Source: Tetmemena sp. SeJ-2015
Taxonomy: Eukaryota; Ciliophora; Spirotrichea; Sporadotrichida; Oxytrichidae
Assembly (NCBI GenBank): GCA_027382625.1
Contig: JAJKFJ010020648.1
Coordinates: forward strand, 1-64,000
DNA length: 64,000 nt
Reading direction: 5' to 3'
The position numbers and the translations under genes are program-made. Position 1 is the stretch's first letter, and each line of letters opens with the position of its first letter. Shown here in pieces: positions 35,551 to 47,628 of this stretch. The notes beneath the pieces were generated by a model that saw only the letters and a program-made list of their open reading frames with translations, did no database searches and was not told the DNA's origin.

Positions 35551-35834
35551 ATTTGGAGTTCTATTAGTGCTTATATTTATATTTTGTAAAGGCTTTCAGC
35601 AAAACAACGAAATCTCTATGATATAGTTTCTCATCAGGTACAAACAAAAGGTCATCAATAATATCGATGGTAAGGGCATAAAAATGCTATAAAATAGAAT
35701 ATTATTTAATTATGATTTTAAATTTGAGGACACTTCTGAAAAATTGTTAAATTATTAAATTATAGTAATGATACAATAATTTCAGAGGAGTAAAATTATA
35801 CTTAAGCAATTTTTCAAAAAATTTTTAGTTTCAT

Positions 35835-35935
35835 CTGTAAAACGTGGATGGAAAAGGACGAACTACTAGCCTTCTATGCTAAAACTACGTACTGTAAGCC
35901 CTCTTTGTCGGCCAAGTATTGCTAAAACCTTTTAT
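35835..35935 (+). CDS. Gene C segment
   Basis: A plus frame FICKTWMEKDELLAFYAKTT then YCKPSLSAKY, well-formed coding style, flanked by A/T-rich DNA on both sides. No family recognised. Confidence 0.45.
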
Positions 35936-36154
35936 AAAATGGTTATTTTACTTATCTTATTAATTCCTGCAATTAGAGAGAACTTTTTCACTGCAACATA
36001 ACTATTATAGATGGATTAAAGCTAATTTTCTAAAATTCAGTAAAATAGTTTTTTAAAAAATAGTGGCTGCTTACGGTAAAGCTGGATTTCTAGTTTAAAA
36101 AAAATATGGCTCAACGAATAATAATAATAATCCCTTATTATAATAATTTAACAT

Positions 36155-36680
36155 GGAAAGCCCTATTGAGAAGATTGAGATGGTGATAGATTTGAATGAC
36201 TCAGACGGCTCTCAATAAAGCAACCAAGAGGACTCTGATCATTAAGGATCAGAAGGAGAGGACGAGGAAGAAAAGAAAGAAGAAGACAAAGATTAGGAAG
36301 AAGATAATGACGAAGAAGATGACGATGATGATGAAGTGGATGTAGAAGAAAGCCCTGAGGATAGAAAAGTTAGGATAGTATGGGAGTTCATCTATTCTTA
36401 TCTGGAGGATGAGTTTGATAAGATACCTCAAAGCGACATGGACGGCTATCTAGATTTTTGTCTGAAAGCTTTGAGTACTAATTTTGAGCAACTCAAAAGA
36501 AATCCTCTTTTGGCTCACGGAATAGTTAGAAAGATTATTCAACAAGCTCACAGAAAGGACAATCAGGTATTCATCCAAAAAGCTGGTATAAACTACCTTG
36601 AATTATGCCAAGAAAATATTACAGGAGTCCAAATTACTTTGATTTATCAAGTTAAGAAGAACATTATTCTATTTTAAAAA
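36155..36680 (+). CDS. Gene C segment with acidic linker
   Basis: The plus frame starts near ATG 36153 (MESPIEKIEMVIDLND), passes through a strongly acidic tract of Glu/Asp (about residues 25-65) and continues RKVRIVWEFIYSYLEDEFDK and RNPLLAHGIVRKIIQQAHRK, then GINYLELCQENIT before running into A/T-rich DNA. It looks like a mid-protein disordered linker between helical domains. No family assigned. Confidence 0.6.
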
Positions 36681-36859
36681 AATTTTAAATTTAAATTTTT
36701 AATCCCCTTTAATGTCTAAATTATAAAATAAAAATTTAATAAAGGTCGCAAAACCTTTTTATTTTCTCAAAAAATCTTTTAAAGAGTGGTGTTGATATTT
36801 GATTTTAATTTAAAAATTTATTTTTTTGTTTTTTTAAATTGGGATAATTCATTAATGAT

Positions 36860-36944
36860 TTGACAGCCTTTAAAAATTTGGACGAAAGAGTCCCCTTTCA
36901 AAAATTATTGTGTGCGACATCATTGGAGAAGTTGAATTAATTAA
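36860..36944 (+). CDS. Gene C segment left of the 3.9 kb element
   Basis: A plus frame DLTAFKNLDERVPFQKLLCA followed by TSLEKLNQL reaches the left end of the inverted-repeat element at 36945. Coding resumes immediately right of the element, so the element interrupts the gene. Confidence 0.5.
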
Positions 36945-39900
36945 ATAAACCCCATAACCTATATACTTAGATAAATAGTGAATAGATATTAATGATCATT
37001 ATATATGATATACACGCTTTCCCAAAATTACAGAAGAGACTTAATTAAGACAACGCAGATCTCACAAATCTAAAAAAGGACCTTCTGGGACCTACCACTA
37101 ATCCATCATTAATACTAAAAATATGAAATCTCGTATTCTCCACTTCAATTTTGAGCTTTAGTATGCATGTATAGTTAGTCTTAATGTTTAAAAAGAGTTG
37201 GATTTTATATTTCGAAATGATTGGATGAGGTCCAAAAGGGGGTTATTAAGACAGGGGGGTTGTCTTAAAGTTTTGGCTTAATTGGAGCTTTTACCATAGG
37301 GACCTAGGATAACCTAAATTATGAATTTAAATTACATGGAGAAGCTTACTGATGCCTATATACTCGATTTAATTTGATTAATGAAATGGATTAATTCTTA
37401 TAATTTTAAGGATGATGGATTTTGAAAAATTGAATTAAGACTACTTAATAGGGCCAAATATGGCAAAATTGCCTAAAATGAGTCACCGTAAATGGTATGC
37501 AAGTCTTAAAAATCCTCCATTATACTCATTTTACTCGCCAATAAAAGAGCTATAACCAGGTCCTACTTTCTCAGCCACCCTAATTTAAATGGCGAAAATA
37601 ATTGCAAAATAGTGGATTTTCATTGCTAAATTTGAATTAAGACAGGTGATATTTTAATTAAGACAGCCTATTAATTAGCCAAATTCAATTAAGTATATTA
37701 GTGTAATTAATTAAGACAAACAAATGTGCTTAATTCAAAGAGACTTTACCTATTATTCCCGGCATTCAGGAAAATTAAAAAATTACTCAATTTTAATGAT
37801 TTGAGAATCAATTCATCACATTTAGATGCCAAAAAATTGACTGTGAAAGTTTCAGGCTCTAATTCACTCTCACAAAAAAGTTGTCTTAATTCAAAAATAG
37901 TTGTCTTAATTCATCATGGTAATTATGGCAAATATGGAGGTCTTAAATAAATCTCAAAAAATGCTGAATACAAATATAAAAGTTAGTAATATATGCTAGA
38001 TATCATCTCTAATTACTTTAGAATGATGAATTAACTAAGAATTCATTAATTTAAGGATGTTCATAGATCATCTAACTTTTGAGTATATTTGAAAAAATGG
38101 TTCAAAAAGGGAACTTAAATTGGAAAAAAAAATTTTTAAAAAATTGTTTAAAAACCCCCATCTTTTTTTAAAAAGAAAGGCCCCCCCCGGGCAAATAAAA
38201 AAAGGGTTTTTTGAAGGGAAATTTCAATTTTTCCCAAATTTTTTTATCCCGGAAAATTTTTTCCCCCTTTATTTAATGAAAGAGGCAAAAAAATTTAAAG
38301 TTTTAAATTCTCAAATTTGAAATTTAAGGGATTTTTAAAAAAGAAAAAAAATTTCTTTTGGCCTTAATTCCCCCAAATTTTTTGGTTTCAAAAAGCCGGG
38401 CGCAAATTTAAAAAATTTTAAAAAGAAAAAAGGGGAAAACCTAAATTACTTAGAAAGATTTAAGACTTCTCAAAATAAGTCAAAGGCTATTAAATCTTAA
38501 ATAATGTCTAAACGGAGTAATAAAGCATTCTATCAATTCCTTATTCAATGAATTAATCAACTAGATCAAAGCTAAAGTGAAGAACTCTAAGCTTCATAAT
38601 TTTACTTTATAATAAAGACTTACCTTTAACAAAAGGGTTCTTAATTTAGAAGAGGTACAGAAGCCATAATTTTCAATTAAGAATAAGTCAACCAATTAGC
38701 TGAAACTACTCTCTTTTTAATTTCAATTTTCTGAATTAAGCTGCTTAATTCTCAGCGGCCTATTTGCTTTACCATTAATCCTCTCATCATATAGATAGAG
38801 AGTAAACTAATTTCCCTGATAAGAATTAAGTTACTTCTCAAATTAGACTAAATTTACTCAAAGCAAAATTCAGGAATCTTGTCTTAATTCCATATTTAGA
38901 AGACTTTAGAGAGCTAAAGGAATTCCTTTGATACAGAATGGATTTCTCTATAGAGATTTCCTTTAGACACGAAATGAATTCCATAATAGCCTTCTCATAA
39001 TGTATTACAAATAGAATCATAATGCAAATTAAGCAACAAAGCCAGAATATTCCCAATTAGAGTAATAAGCAACTGGCTTTATTATTATTAGATTCTTAAT
39101 ATAAAAATCTATCAATAATTGAAAATTACTTTTCAATTAAGCAGACTTATTATAAGAAATTCAGTCAATCAAATTCCAATCTCTTATAATGTCAAATAGA
39201 TCCGAAATTAGAGAACCTTGAAAGTTTCTCAATGAAGAATTGTTAGATGAACTAATTAATGATAGCTATTTTAAGATTCTCGCAATTTGAGTAAAAAGAA
39301 CCCATTAAGCTTTTCCAAATCTATCTTAAATAAAAGAACAAGATTTTTACAAAAACTAGATAATAAATTGATGATTTTAATTAAGACAAAGTCTGTATTA
39401 ATGAAAAAGATTATTTGATTGCTTAATTATGCTTTAATATCTAAATAATAACTGCATCTGAGAATGAGAAGAAGTAATATCATTATCTATTAGCTTAAAC
39501 TAGCTGAATTCATATTACTTTCACTTAACTATTTAATTAGTAAATGAATCTTCATCATCCTCGTATTTCTTTTCTTGCTTAATTTTTCATTTGGAAAAAT
39601 TTCTATATAGAATTTAGTTTTTATATATACACAGATTTTTACAATTTTTCTTTTATAAAAGAAATTTCTTAAAGTCATAGTCAATGAAAAATTCTTATTC
39701 ATAAGAGTATATTAAACCATTTTTTATATGAGTTAAATCTTTTTTCTCTGGGTTTTTTATATTTTTCTCATAATAAAAGATTTTTTAAATATATTTTATC
39801 ATTAAAAATTATATGCTAAAAAAGTGTGAAAAAAGTGCTAAAAAAAGTCATTTTTTCAAATTTTCATCAAATATTATTGCACAGATAGATGGGGCATAGG

Positions 39901-40823
39901 CGATTTATTTTTGACATACCTGAGGGATTTTGGCGGAGAAGCCTAGAAATGGGTGAAAAATGGGGTTTTAAAGCAATTTTTTCCCAGAAAAGTACTGATT
40001 TCATCGAAAAAAATTTTGTCCTTTCTTAAAACTGAGTGCATAGACAGATAGAGCATAGTCGATTTATAAGGCGGTCGACTTCGTCCGACAAGAAATTCGC
40101 ACGGGAAGGCCTTCAAAAATGCAAAATAAAGTGAAAAAAACGCATTTTTTCGCCATTTTTTACACATTTTTAGCACTTTTTTCGCCATTTTTAGCACTTT
40201 TTTAGCGATTTTTATCACTTTTTTCTAAATTTTTTCATAAAAAATGATAAAAAATTGTTAATTATTTTAATATTAAAATTCATAATTTATATTTAATTTA
40301 ATTAAATAATCATAAAAACTATATGAAAAATGTAAAAATTGAACAAATATGCTTATTTAGACTTTCATTTCTTTTAGAATTCATAATGAATGAGCCTCAA
40401 ATAGAATTTCACATATTAAATCTTGTTAAATAAGAGCTCTAGATTCTAATGATATGTTCCATATATGTTATCTCGATAGTCTGAAAAAAATCCATTAAGA
40501 TCTAATCTAGTTAAGAGACTAGTATAAGTGATTTCAATGATGGCCACAAATAGCAAACTTAGAACTACGATATCTCATCACAGAAAAATGATAGCATTAT
40601 ACAACCAAAGTGATTCTTTATCTACGCTTCAAGATCTATCATTTGATATATTAATATAGGATGTTTAAATTTTTTCGATTTAAGTGAATTGTCCTTTTTT
40701 AGATTTGTGAGATCTGCGTTGTCTTAATTAAAAAGTTTTTGATTTTGGGAAAGCGTTTATCATATATAATGATCATTAATATCTATTCACTATTTATCTA
40801 AGTATATAGGTTATGGGGTTTAT
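36945..40823. mobile_element. 3.9 kb element with ~135 bp terminal inverted repeats (F4)
   Basis: The left TIR (36945-37083) starts ATAAACCCCATAACC; the right TIR (40691-40823) is its reverse complement, with a 15-20 bp variable block inside. The interior has no recognisable transposase under the TAA/TAG=Gln code. It holds many copies of TTGTCTTAATT or its complement (37030, 37250, 37629, 37650, 37700, 37880, 37900, 38875, 39385, 40720), a direct repeat of about 25 bp (39881 and 40041: ACAGATAGA.G.CATAG.CGA), and a degraded-looking stretch (38095-38440). It lies inside gene C as a large IES. Confidence 0.8.
38095..38440. other. Probable low-quality sequence
   Basis: Extended homopolymers (CCCCCCCCCGGG, TTTTTTTTAAAAAG, AAAAAAAGGG, CCCCC) and mixed A/T/G/C runs contrast with the surrounding DNA. 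It looks like the degraded end of sequencing reads rather than biology; the 66-codon open frame here (38120-38320) should be ignored. Similar stretches are listed in the findings. Confidence 0.6.
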
Positions 40824-40824
40824 T

Positions 40825-41157
40825 ATCCAAGACGAGATGGAGGTTCTATCTCAGGCAAATAATCAATTCTCTAATAATACAAAGATTAATAAATTAAATT
40901 TAAATGCTTATAAGATTGAGCTTCTCTATAATTCGATGAATGCTTCTCTCTCCACCACAAACCCACTTCTCTAAAGAGTCATTCAACTAATTAAAATAGG
41001 AAACTTTAAGCTAAAATAAGTGAAAATTTTTTACGATATTAACTTTAGCAAATAATTTTTTTAATTATTTATTAATTAGCCTAAGATAAAATTTGATGTG
41101 TAAAGTATAATTAGGGGAACAAATTAGTAATTTGTATCTGAGTGAATTATATTGGAG
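40825..41157 (+). CDS. Gene C segment right of the 3.9 kb element
   Basis: A plus frame beginning at the element edge reads IIQDEMEVLSQANNQFSNNT, KINKLNLNAYKIELLYNSMN and ASLSTTNPLLQRVIQLIKIG, then enters A/T-rich DNA and stops at TGA near 41146. Clear coding style; exact IES junction unresolved because several ATTA repeats fit poorly. Confidence 0.55.
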
Positions 41158-41254
41158 TAGCATTTAGTAGAGTAGTTTTGAATGAAGCAGCAAGCAGGAT
41201 TTATTTAATAAATAAATTTTATTGGATAATGCTGGCATTTTAACAGAACTAAGG

Positions 41255-41750
41255 AGTACCCAACCATCCTATAATTGATGCTATTGATGCCTACATGCAG
41301 ATAATTATACTTATTCTATTTAAGAATGAGCAGGAGGAAAAAGTCAAACCCTATATTGTGTACTTATTCAAGCAGTTGATTTAGCACATGGACTACGATT
41401 TATTTATTAGTGCATATTATTCCTTAATGCAAAGACTAGAGGCAAGATTCCCCACTTGGATCGTAGCTGTTAGAACCAAGTTCGCTAGCAATAGAAGAAT
41501 ATTCAAAACATTCGCTTCAGAAAAGCCAGAGCATCTAACCCAAATTATAGTACAGCTGCAATAAGACGCAGCAGGTTTCCAAAGAACTGTGGCTCAAGCC
41601 TAAGAGAAATTCAAACTAAAACTTCTCACTCTCCAAGTCACTGCCCAAGAGTTTTTCTTTAACAATCTAAGAGATAGAATACAAGTAGTCCCTAAAATCT
41701 CTCCTCTATTAAACCTTATTGCTAAGATTTTAATAAAAATCTGGATGATT
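41255..41750 (+). CDS. Gene C segment, helical
   Basis: Open for about 160 codons: PNHPIIDAIDAYMQIIILIL, YIVYLFKQLIQHMDYDLFIS, LMQRLEARFPTWIVAVRTKF, HLTQIIVQLQQDAAGFQRTV and LKLLTLQVTAQEFFFNNLRD. Long amphipathic helices typical of an ARM/HEAT-like scaffold. No specific family recognised. Confidence 0.6.
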
Positions 41751-42479
41751 TGATGGATAGTTTCTTTAAATAGTACAAAGGGATGCCCAAAAATATTTTA
41801 ATTATTCTATCAAATGAATATTATTATAAATAACTAATATATTAAACATACTTTTCTTAATTTGATTTGCTTCGCATTAAAATAGCTTCAAATTCATTCA
41901 TTGATTGACCCACCATCTTAATTATCGAAAATATTTAATTAAATTATTAGAAGCCTTAAAAAACAGATTTAAAGCATTTAAAGATCATGCAATTGTAAGA
42001 TGTTATAATAAATGCTCAATTTTTGAGATAGTTCAACAGCCACGCATTTAATCCTATCATTTGCTTCTTTTTAGATTCAACTATTAAATAAATTTAAGTT
42101 ATAAAAAGAATCAATAGTTATATTTGTAAGAGTAAAAACCAGAATGAAAGAGGCAATAGGTTTTATGAGATTCTTAATAAATTAAATTTCTTAGCTAGGG
42201 TTAGGAAAACTACTCTAACATTATATCAAGAGTATTTTAAAGATATATTTTAAGCATTTATAGCTGAGTGCAGAAGTAACCACGCTGGCCTTAAATAATA
42301 AGTCATTGCTAACTGTCATCAACTTAAAGATACCAACCCTATGACGTCACAAAGTCAGTAATGAAATGGGACAAAAGATCTTGTGTGCAATATTCGAGCT
42401 TTCCAAACCTACTAGTCTTTAAATAAGATAATATATCCCCATATCATATTATCTTTGGTAATATTTAAGAGGCGAAAAA

Positions 42480-42610
42480 TAAATATTGGCTTATTAACTA
42501 GATTTGTAGAATGAACGTGTTTGGTGCATTTTAAAATATCTAAAAGCTGAATATTGCAAGTTGCCTGCCTCAAATATTATCTCTGAAGAGAGGAAAAATG
42601 AGTACCCGAA
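42480..42610 (+). CDS. Gene C segment with nearby frame break
   Basis: A plus frame LDLQNERVWCILKYLKAEYC then KLPASNIISEERKNEYPK reaches a TGA at about 42614. A second frame is open across the same place (STRNDTLPSLLDDF), so a frameshift or small IES is present. No family recognised. Confidence 0.4.
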
Positions 42611-42816
42611 ATGATACACTTCCATCTCTCCTTGATGATTTTCCTTAACGATTTTCACTACAATAATTAATTTTAGTGAGTCATTCATGTCAGTGAAGGG
42701 AGGATCACTCGACGGCAAGGTGATCCAATTTGGGGAGTAGAGCTATTTTCTCATGTCTACGAGGCTCACTATAATTCAGCACCCGAGTTATTAATTTTAA
42801 CTTTCTATTTAAAAAT

Positions 42817-43085
42817 ATGAATACTTTAAAAGTATTAGTTGGCCATCAAGGAATGATTGGATTTTTATATTTTGGAGAGCTACTAGTTTATTCTATTTCA
42901 AATTTCTTGACTCTACCAGACACGAATATCTTTAAGCACCTGCTTAACTCTCCAATGGAAGTGGGACAAATGTTCCTGCCATTTATTGTAAACTCTCGTT
43001 ACGATTTGCAGTACTACTTCTACTTTAGAAACAATGAAAATTTCGCCAGATACGCTTGCGTGGCTTGTGGCGAGTAAACTCTTCT
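42817..43085 (+). CDS. Gene C segment with a CxxC
   Basis: ATG 42817 begins NTLKVLVGHQGMIGFLYFGE and continues through SISNFLTLPDTNIFKHLLNS, PFIVNSRYDLQYYFYFRNNE and ARYACVACGE. The first ~20 codons may be IES. The CVAC pair could bind metal but is isolated. The frame continues past TAA (Gln) into A/T-rich DNA. Confidence 0.5.
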
Positions 43086-43469
43086 CTTTTATCCAAGTTT
43101 AAACAGTTAAAATGCAATTTATTTACTTCTTGGTCGGAGATATATTTATTATATATTTAGTTATAAAATAATGAAATTTTTAATTAAATTTAAATAAATT
43201 AAATAAACCTATTCAAAGCTCTTTAACTAAGCTTTTTGTGAAAAATAATTATATATTTTTAGGTTATTTTAAAAGATTGTGGTGCTCTTTCTAATCATAG
43301 ATCAGCAAATCAACAAGTTAATCTAGGAGGAACTAAATATATTTAAATAACTCTCTTTAAAATGATGGTTTTTAATTTACTTTGCTTAAATGTAATGGGT
43401 GCGATCAGAGAGTAGGATTTGGAGCTGAGGCGAATTCTAGAATGGTAGATAGAGGAAAGAATAAGGCCA

Positions 43470-43830
43470 ATTATAGTAGGAATTTTAATTAAAATCGGTG
43501 ATTACTTAAAATAATAAATGGAGAAATACAACTTCTTGGCAGTTGAAATCGCAAATTCACTCCCTAATCTGTAGCTTGTTCGATAGAGAATCAAAAAATT
43601 AATATGATTTTCTTCTTTAATCATGTTTATAGCACCTTTCAGTAGCGAGATATGACTCACGCACTCTTCTTCATCATCTTCATCATATATTTCCCCTCAT
43701 TCCAAAAAATTTGGTTTTTTTTTGGGGTGCTTATAATCTGACTAAGCTGCGCCACACAAAGTGCAAGGATAAAAATGTCTTAGAATTTTATGTGAATCGA
43801 ATGGTGTAAATTTTATTCGATTCTAAGATG
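43470..43830 (-). repeat. Interspersed repeat R1, copy 2
   Basis: Reverse-complement member of the family: AGTAGGAATTTTAATTAAAA, TAGCTTGTTCGATAG, GTAGCGAGATATGACTCA and CACACAAAGTGCAAGGATAA correspond to the blocks of copies 1, 3 and 4. It separates gene C segments at 43085 and 43905. A 45 bp stretch with TTCCAAAAAATTTGG and a poly-T run inside is unique to this copy. Confidence 0.75.
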
Positions 43831-43904
43831 CATGATTTATTCCATTTTAATTTAATATCTAATTTAATTCTCTTTTTTATTAAATTCTCAGCTATATTAT
43901 TTTA

Positions 43905-44240
43905 TTTGAATTTCAACCCTGAGAATGAATCTCAGCCTAGCTACATATCTCAAGACCCAGAAATTTATGATATAGTTACAGTGAGAGGACTCAACAATAT
44001 CGCCAGGTGTATTGGGCAGATCATTATGCGAATAATATTTATATATATTTTTGCTCTATTTGTATGCATCTAATGGTGTTGGGAGCTCATCTTCTGTCTG
44101 ATGAGAATTTCCAAAACGAAATCCAAAGAATCTATGCGCCTGATATTAGAAGTGCTTAAAATCAGACTAGAGCAGAATACTCTCAATTAATATTTAAAAG
44201 TCCCCAATAAATAGGCAAAAATAGATATTTCATAAACTTA
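43905..44240 (+). CDS. Gene C segments
   Basis: FNPENESQPSYISQDPEIYD and VTVRGLNNIARCIGQIIMR come first. After an AT-rich break, LMVLGAHLLSDENFQNEIQR and YAPDIRSAQNQTRAEYSQ follow in another frame from about 44072. An IES lies between, around 44030-44070. No family recognised. Confidence 0.55.
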
Positions 44241-44704
44241 TTTACCCTTTAAAATTGTAATTAGGTTAGCTAAGTTATAAATTATTAAGCTAGAACATTT
44301 TAATTAAATCTCAAGCTTTTCTAATTAAAACCATAAGAAGCAACTGCGAGAATCTCAAGCATCTATTGAATGTTAATGATGATAGACTCAAGCTTTTTAT
44401 TAATAAAGATACTCTATTATTTTATGTTTTAAAGTTTAATTTATGCAGTAAAATGATAAAAAAAATTAAGAGATCTTTTGTTTGTTATAAACATAATAGC
44501 TTCTGTTGGAATACATTATATAGAGTATAGCCACTAAAAGTCAAAATGAGGATTTCAATTAATAGTTGTCCACTTAAAAATTGGCAACATTCTAAGGCAG
44601 AAGAACATAATTAAACTATTCCATATAAATTTAAGCTTTAATTAATATTGGAAAATAATCTGGTTATCAGAATTTTTACATTAAAATCGCAATTCACCAA
44701 AGGT

Positions 44705-44905
44705 TGAAATGCACTTCCAAGCCTAGTGCCTGCCAAGGTTTGATGATAACTTCGTTGAATTCTTCCAAAACCACCTAGAGATGAAAGTTGGGGATAAAGA
44801 CCAACCTGAATTCATGAAGAATCAGTCCCTCATTGACGAAACTTTAGTACTTCCACGCATCAAAAGAATAACTCCAGAGAGAGATTCCAACAATTAATAT
44901 TTTAT
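44705..44905 (+). CDS. Gene C segment
   Basis: A plus frame EMHFQAQCLPRFDDNFVEFF, HLEMKVGDKDQPEFMKNQSL and IDETLVLPRIKRITPERDSN, uninterrupted and charged. It continues into A/T-rich DNA after 44900. Confidence 0.55.
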
Positions 44906-45079
44906 GATCACTATATGCATCACCTACTCAGAGTCTATTCAAAATAAATTTGATAAACATATAGTATAAATATGTCTAGGGCAACATAACCTTGCGAAGA
45001 TTTGAGCAGTACTTGAACTCCAACGAATCTGAACAAGGAAATTTCCTTTTAAGTAGTATTTTTAAATTATTTTATTCCT

Positions 45080-45345
45080 TCTGAGGATAGTTACGTAGGT
45101 TTAGAATCTGGAGACTTTGAGTTGCTTAAAAGAATTTATAGAGTGGCTGAAGTACTTCATGCTGAAGTTCGATGGCAAGGTCTCATTTGAAGATAGCTTC
45201 AATTCAGACATCAAAACTAAACTTAATTTCTTTTCCATTTTTCTTCATACAAATTGGATTAATTTATCTTTGAAAAAGTAATCAGAAATGACAGAGACAG
45301 AAATTATCAATAAAAAAAAACGGGACATGAAACAGGATGACTAGT
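45080..45345 (+). CDS. Gene C segment
   Basis: LENLETLSCLKEFIEWLKYF and KFDGKVSFEDSFNSDIKTKL, then an AT-rich part and a Lys-rich end with TGA near 45340. Helical style consistent with the rest of gene C. Confidence 0.45.
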
Positions 45346-46139
45346 ACTCTTAAATTAAGAGATTTAACAATCATAAGAGTAAGTTATATAGCAAGGAAAG
45401 TTCAAAAAAAAGAGAGAGAGAAAATCAAAGCAGGCAATATGTCTTCCTCCAAAAAGATTTAAGAAGATTTTAGCTAATCAATATAACGATAATTATAACT
45501 CTCATCAATTTATGAATCCTACTTTAGACTATGGAAGCATTCTCTAAATTTTCATATGCCTGGAACAAAGTGAATGAGGTCGCTGATATTAGAGATGGTT
45601 GCGATGAAATAGTAATTCAGAAAGTGGTTTTTATTTTTTAATGGATGCCAACTCTAAATTCTAATTCCTCTGCTTCACAAATGTCTAAAATATGCCCAAT
45701 TAATTTATATAAATGAAAAGAAAGATCAGCTTGGAATATACTATTCCATTATTTGTATTGCTTATATCCATCATAAATATTATGATTTTTTGTCTGTGTT
45801 TTAATGCTATAATAATTCTATTTCTACCTGATGTAGTACCTATGCAACATGTAAAACACATTCTTAACTGCAATTTCCCAACTAGAAGGCTATAAGTTCT
45901 TAGAAAATCAACTAGAAATCAAAATTTAATATTAAATTTTCTTAAGTTTTTTTTAGTTTAAGTTCTTTTAATCAGTGAAATATTTATTTTAATAATATAA
46001 AAAATGATCTAACTTAAAATATAATTCTAAAATATAAAATTTGCTCATTTTATCGTAAAAAAAGTTAAGTATTACGATTTATTTCTCCAATTTATAAATT
46101 TAATTATTTAAACATTATTGTAATTTATTAAGAAAGAGG

Positions 46140-46440
46140 AGTGAACTTTACTGACTTGAAGCCTTACTAGATAATCAGTGAATCAGTAGACGAAGAGAGC
46201 ATTATCAAACAATTAAAACAAAGCAGCATCAACAAACTCAGATTTGGAGAAGGCAGAAATGTGGAATATTTTTATTTCAAGTAAGGAATATAACATTGCA
46301 AAGCTGAGTGAGAAGCTGTATAATATTCTTCTAAAAAATAAGGTGAGGATCATTTCATCTGAGACTGAATGCCCCTACTCCTTTACATTTGAGATCATTA
46401 AAAAACTTTTAATAAAATTGAGAACCTAACAAACCCTTAT
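46140..46440 (+). CDS. Gene C segments with frame change
   Basis: GVNFTDLKPYQIISESVDEE, SIIKQLKQSSINKLRFGEGR and NVEYFYFK, then in a second frame (about 46255 on) KEYNIAKLSEKLYNILLKNK. A small insert near 46280 would reconcile the frames. No family recognised. Confidence 0.5.
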
Positions 46441-46699
46441 AATCAATTTGTTGAGATATCAGAGTCAATTTCCCAATCCGTTTTCTAAGGGCAATACTAA
46501 GTCATCTAGAGACTTAGATCATTCGAAGATAGGTATAACTTGCTCAAAGACTTGCAGACCACGCTCAACTTCATACAATAGACAAAGGGATCAGTAAATA
46601 TGAGCTTGATTATCTTCTTCCATTATATTTTTGAAAACCTATATGAAGAACTTTAAAATCCAATCGCATGATGAGATTGATGAAGGTGTTGAGCTTCAT

Positions 46700-47265
46700 C
46701 TATAAAAATTTATTACTATTTTCAGCACGTGCTACATTTCTATGAGCAAGTTGAAGACAGCTTGTAAAGTAGATTAGTTTTAAGTGCAAGTCCAGCCTAT
46801 TAGCAAGACTTACTAGATCATGAGCTAGAAATTTTGAGAAGAATAGTAGAAACTTACCCTGAAAAGCTTCTTGACTCAAAGAACATACTTGGAAGATTCA
46901 TCATTCGCTAACTTTGCTATTCAACTTCAATACCGACCACATTGAAATTGTTCCCATACATCTTTAAATTTATTTAAAGACTGTTTAAATCTTTGATGAT
47001 TTCAACGAGTACTTGTTTGGAGTGGGAAATATCATAGACTTGAACGAGTATAGAAAGAGCTTTAAGCCATCTTAAATTGTGACTGGAAATTCCTTGCCTG
47101 CTTACTAGCAGTTCTTAAGAATGCTAACAGACAAAGAATTGGAAGAGGAAGAGTCTAAGCGTAAAAAGGAACAAGTGAATAAGAGAAATGCATAGATGGC
47201 AGCAGGCTACAAACAAGGCTAGGTTGAAGAGAATGCAGAAGATGTGGGTATCAATTTATTTTTAA
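46700..47265 (+). CDS. Gene C segments near the C-terminus
   Basis: HVLHFYEQVEDSLQSRLVLS, DHELEILRRIVETYPEKLLD and KNILGRFIIR precede an AT-rich insert. FDDFNEYLFGVGNIIDLNEY, FLRMLTDKELEEEESKRKKE and QVNKRNAQMAAGYKQGQVEE follow. The style is of an armadillo-like scaffold with a charged C-terminal region. No family assigned. Confidence 0.55.
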
Positions 47266-47274
47266 CATTGATTC

Positions 47275-47488
47275 TTAATTATCATGGAACAAATTGCTGG
47301 TAACGCGCCTTTATCAGAAGCAGATTTCTTCGGTGATTTCAACAATAGCTAAATTCAGGATTTAATATAGATCCATCTTTTTTATCAAGGAAGAAAAGAA
47401 GAAGGAGAAGTAGCCGAAAGCGTCAAAAGACTAGAAGAAGGCCAAATTCGGAGGATTTGCAAACTTAAAAAGCAATAAGAAGAAGTGA
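47275..47488 (+). CDS. Gene C, C-terminal segments
   Basis: MEQIAGNAPLSEADFFGDFN is followed, after an insert around 47345-47390, by a Lys-rich tail with KKAKFGGFANLKSNKKK ending at TGA 47486-47488. I take this TGA as the end of gene C. Confidence 0.55.
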
Positions 47489-47628
47489 AGGGTTGCAATA
47501 TCTCGATCACTCTCTGTCTAAATTTATTTTATTCTTATTCCCTTTATTAAAATTTATCTAATTATTTTCTTCATCTCTCACTTCTCAAATATATATTTTA
47601 AAGTTTAAATTAAAAGGATAATTAAGAA

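Noticed and set aside
38120..38320. 66-codon plus frame
   Set aside because: Sits in sequence with inflated homopolymers and is unlikely to be real.
39943..40218. 91-codon minus frame with Lys-rich repeats
   Set aside because: Arises from short tandem motifs (AAAAAGTGCTAAAAATGGCG-type) inside the TIR element; no protein family and repetitive composition.
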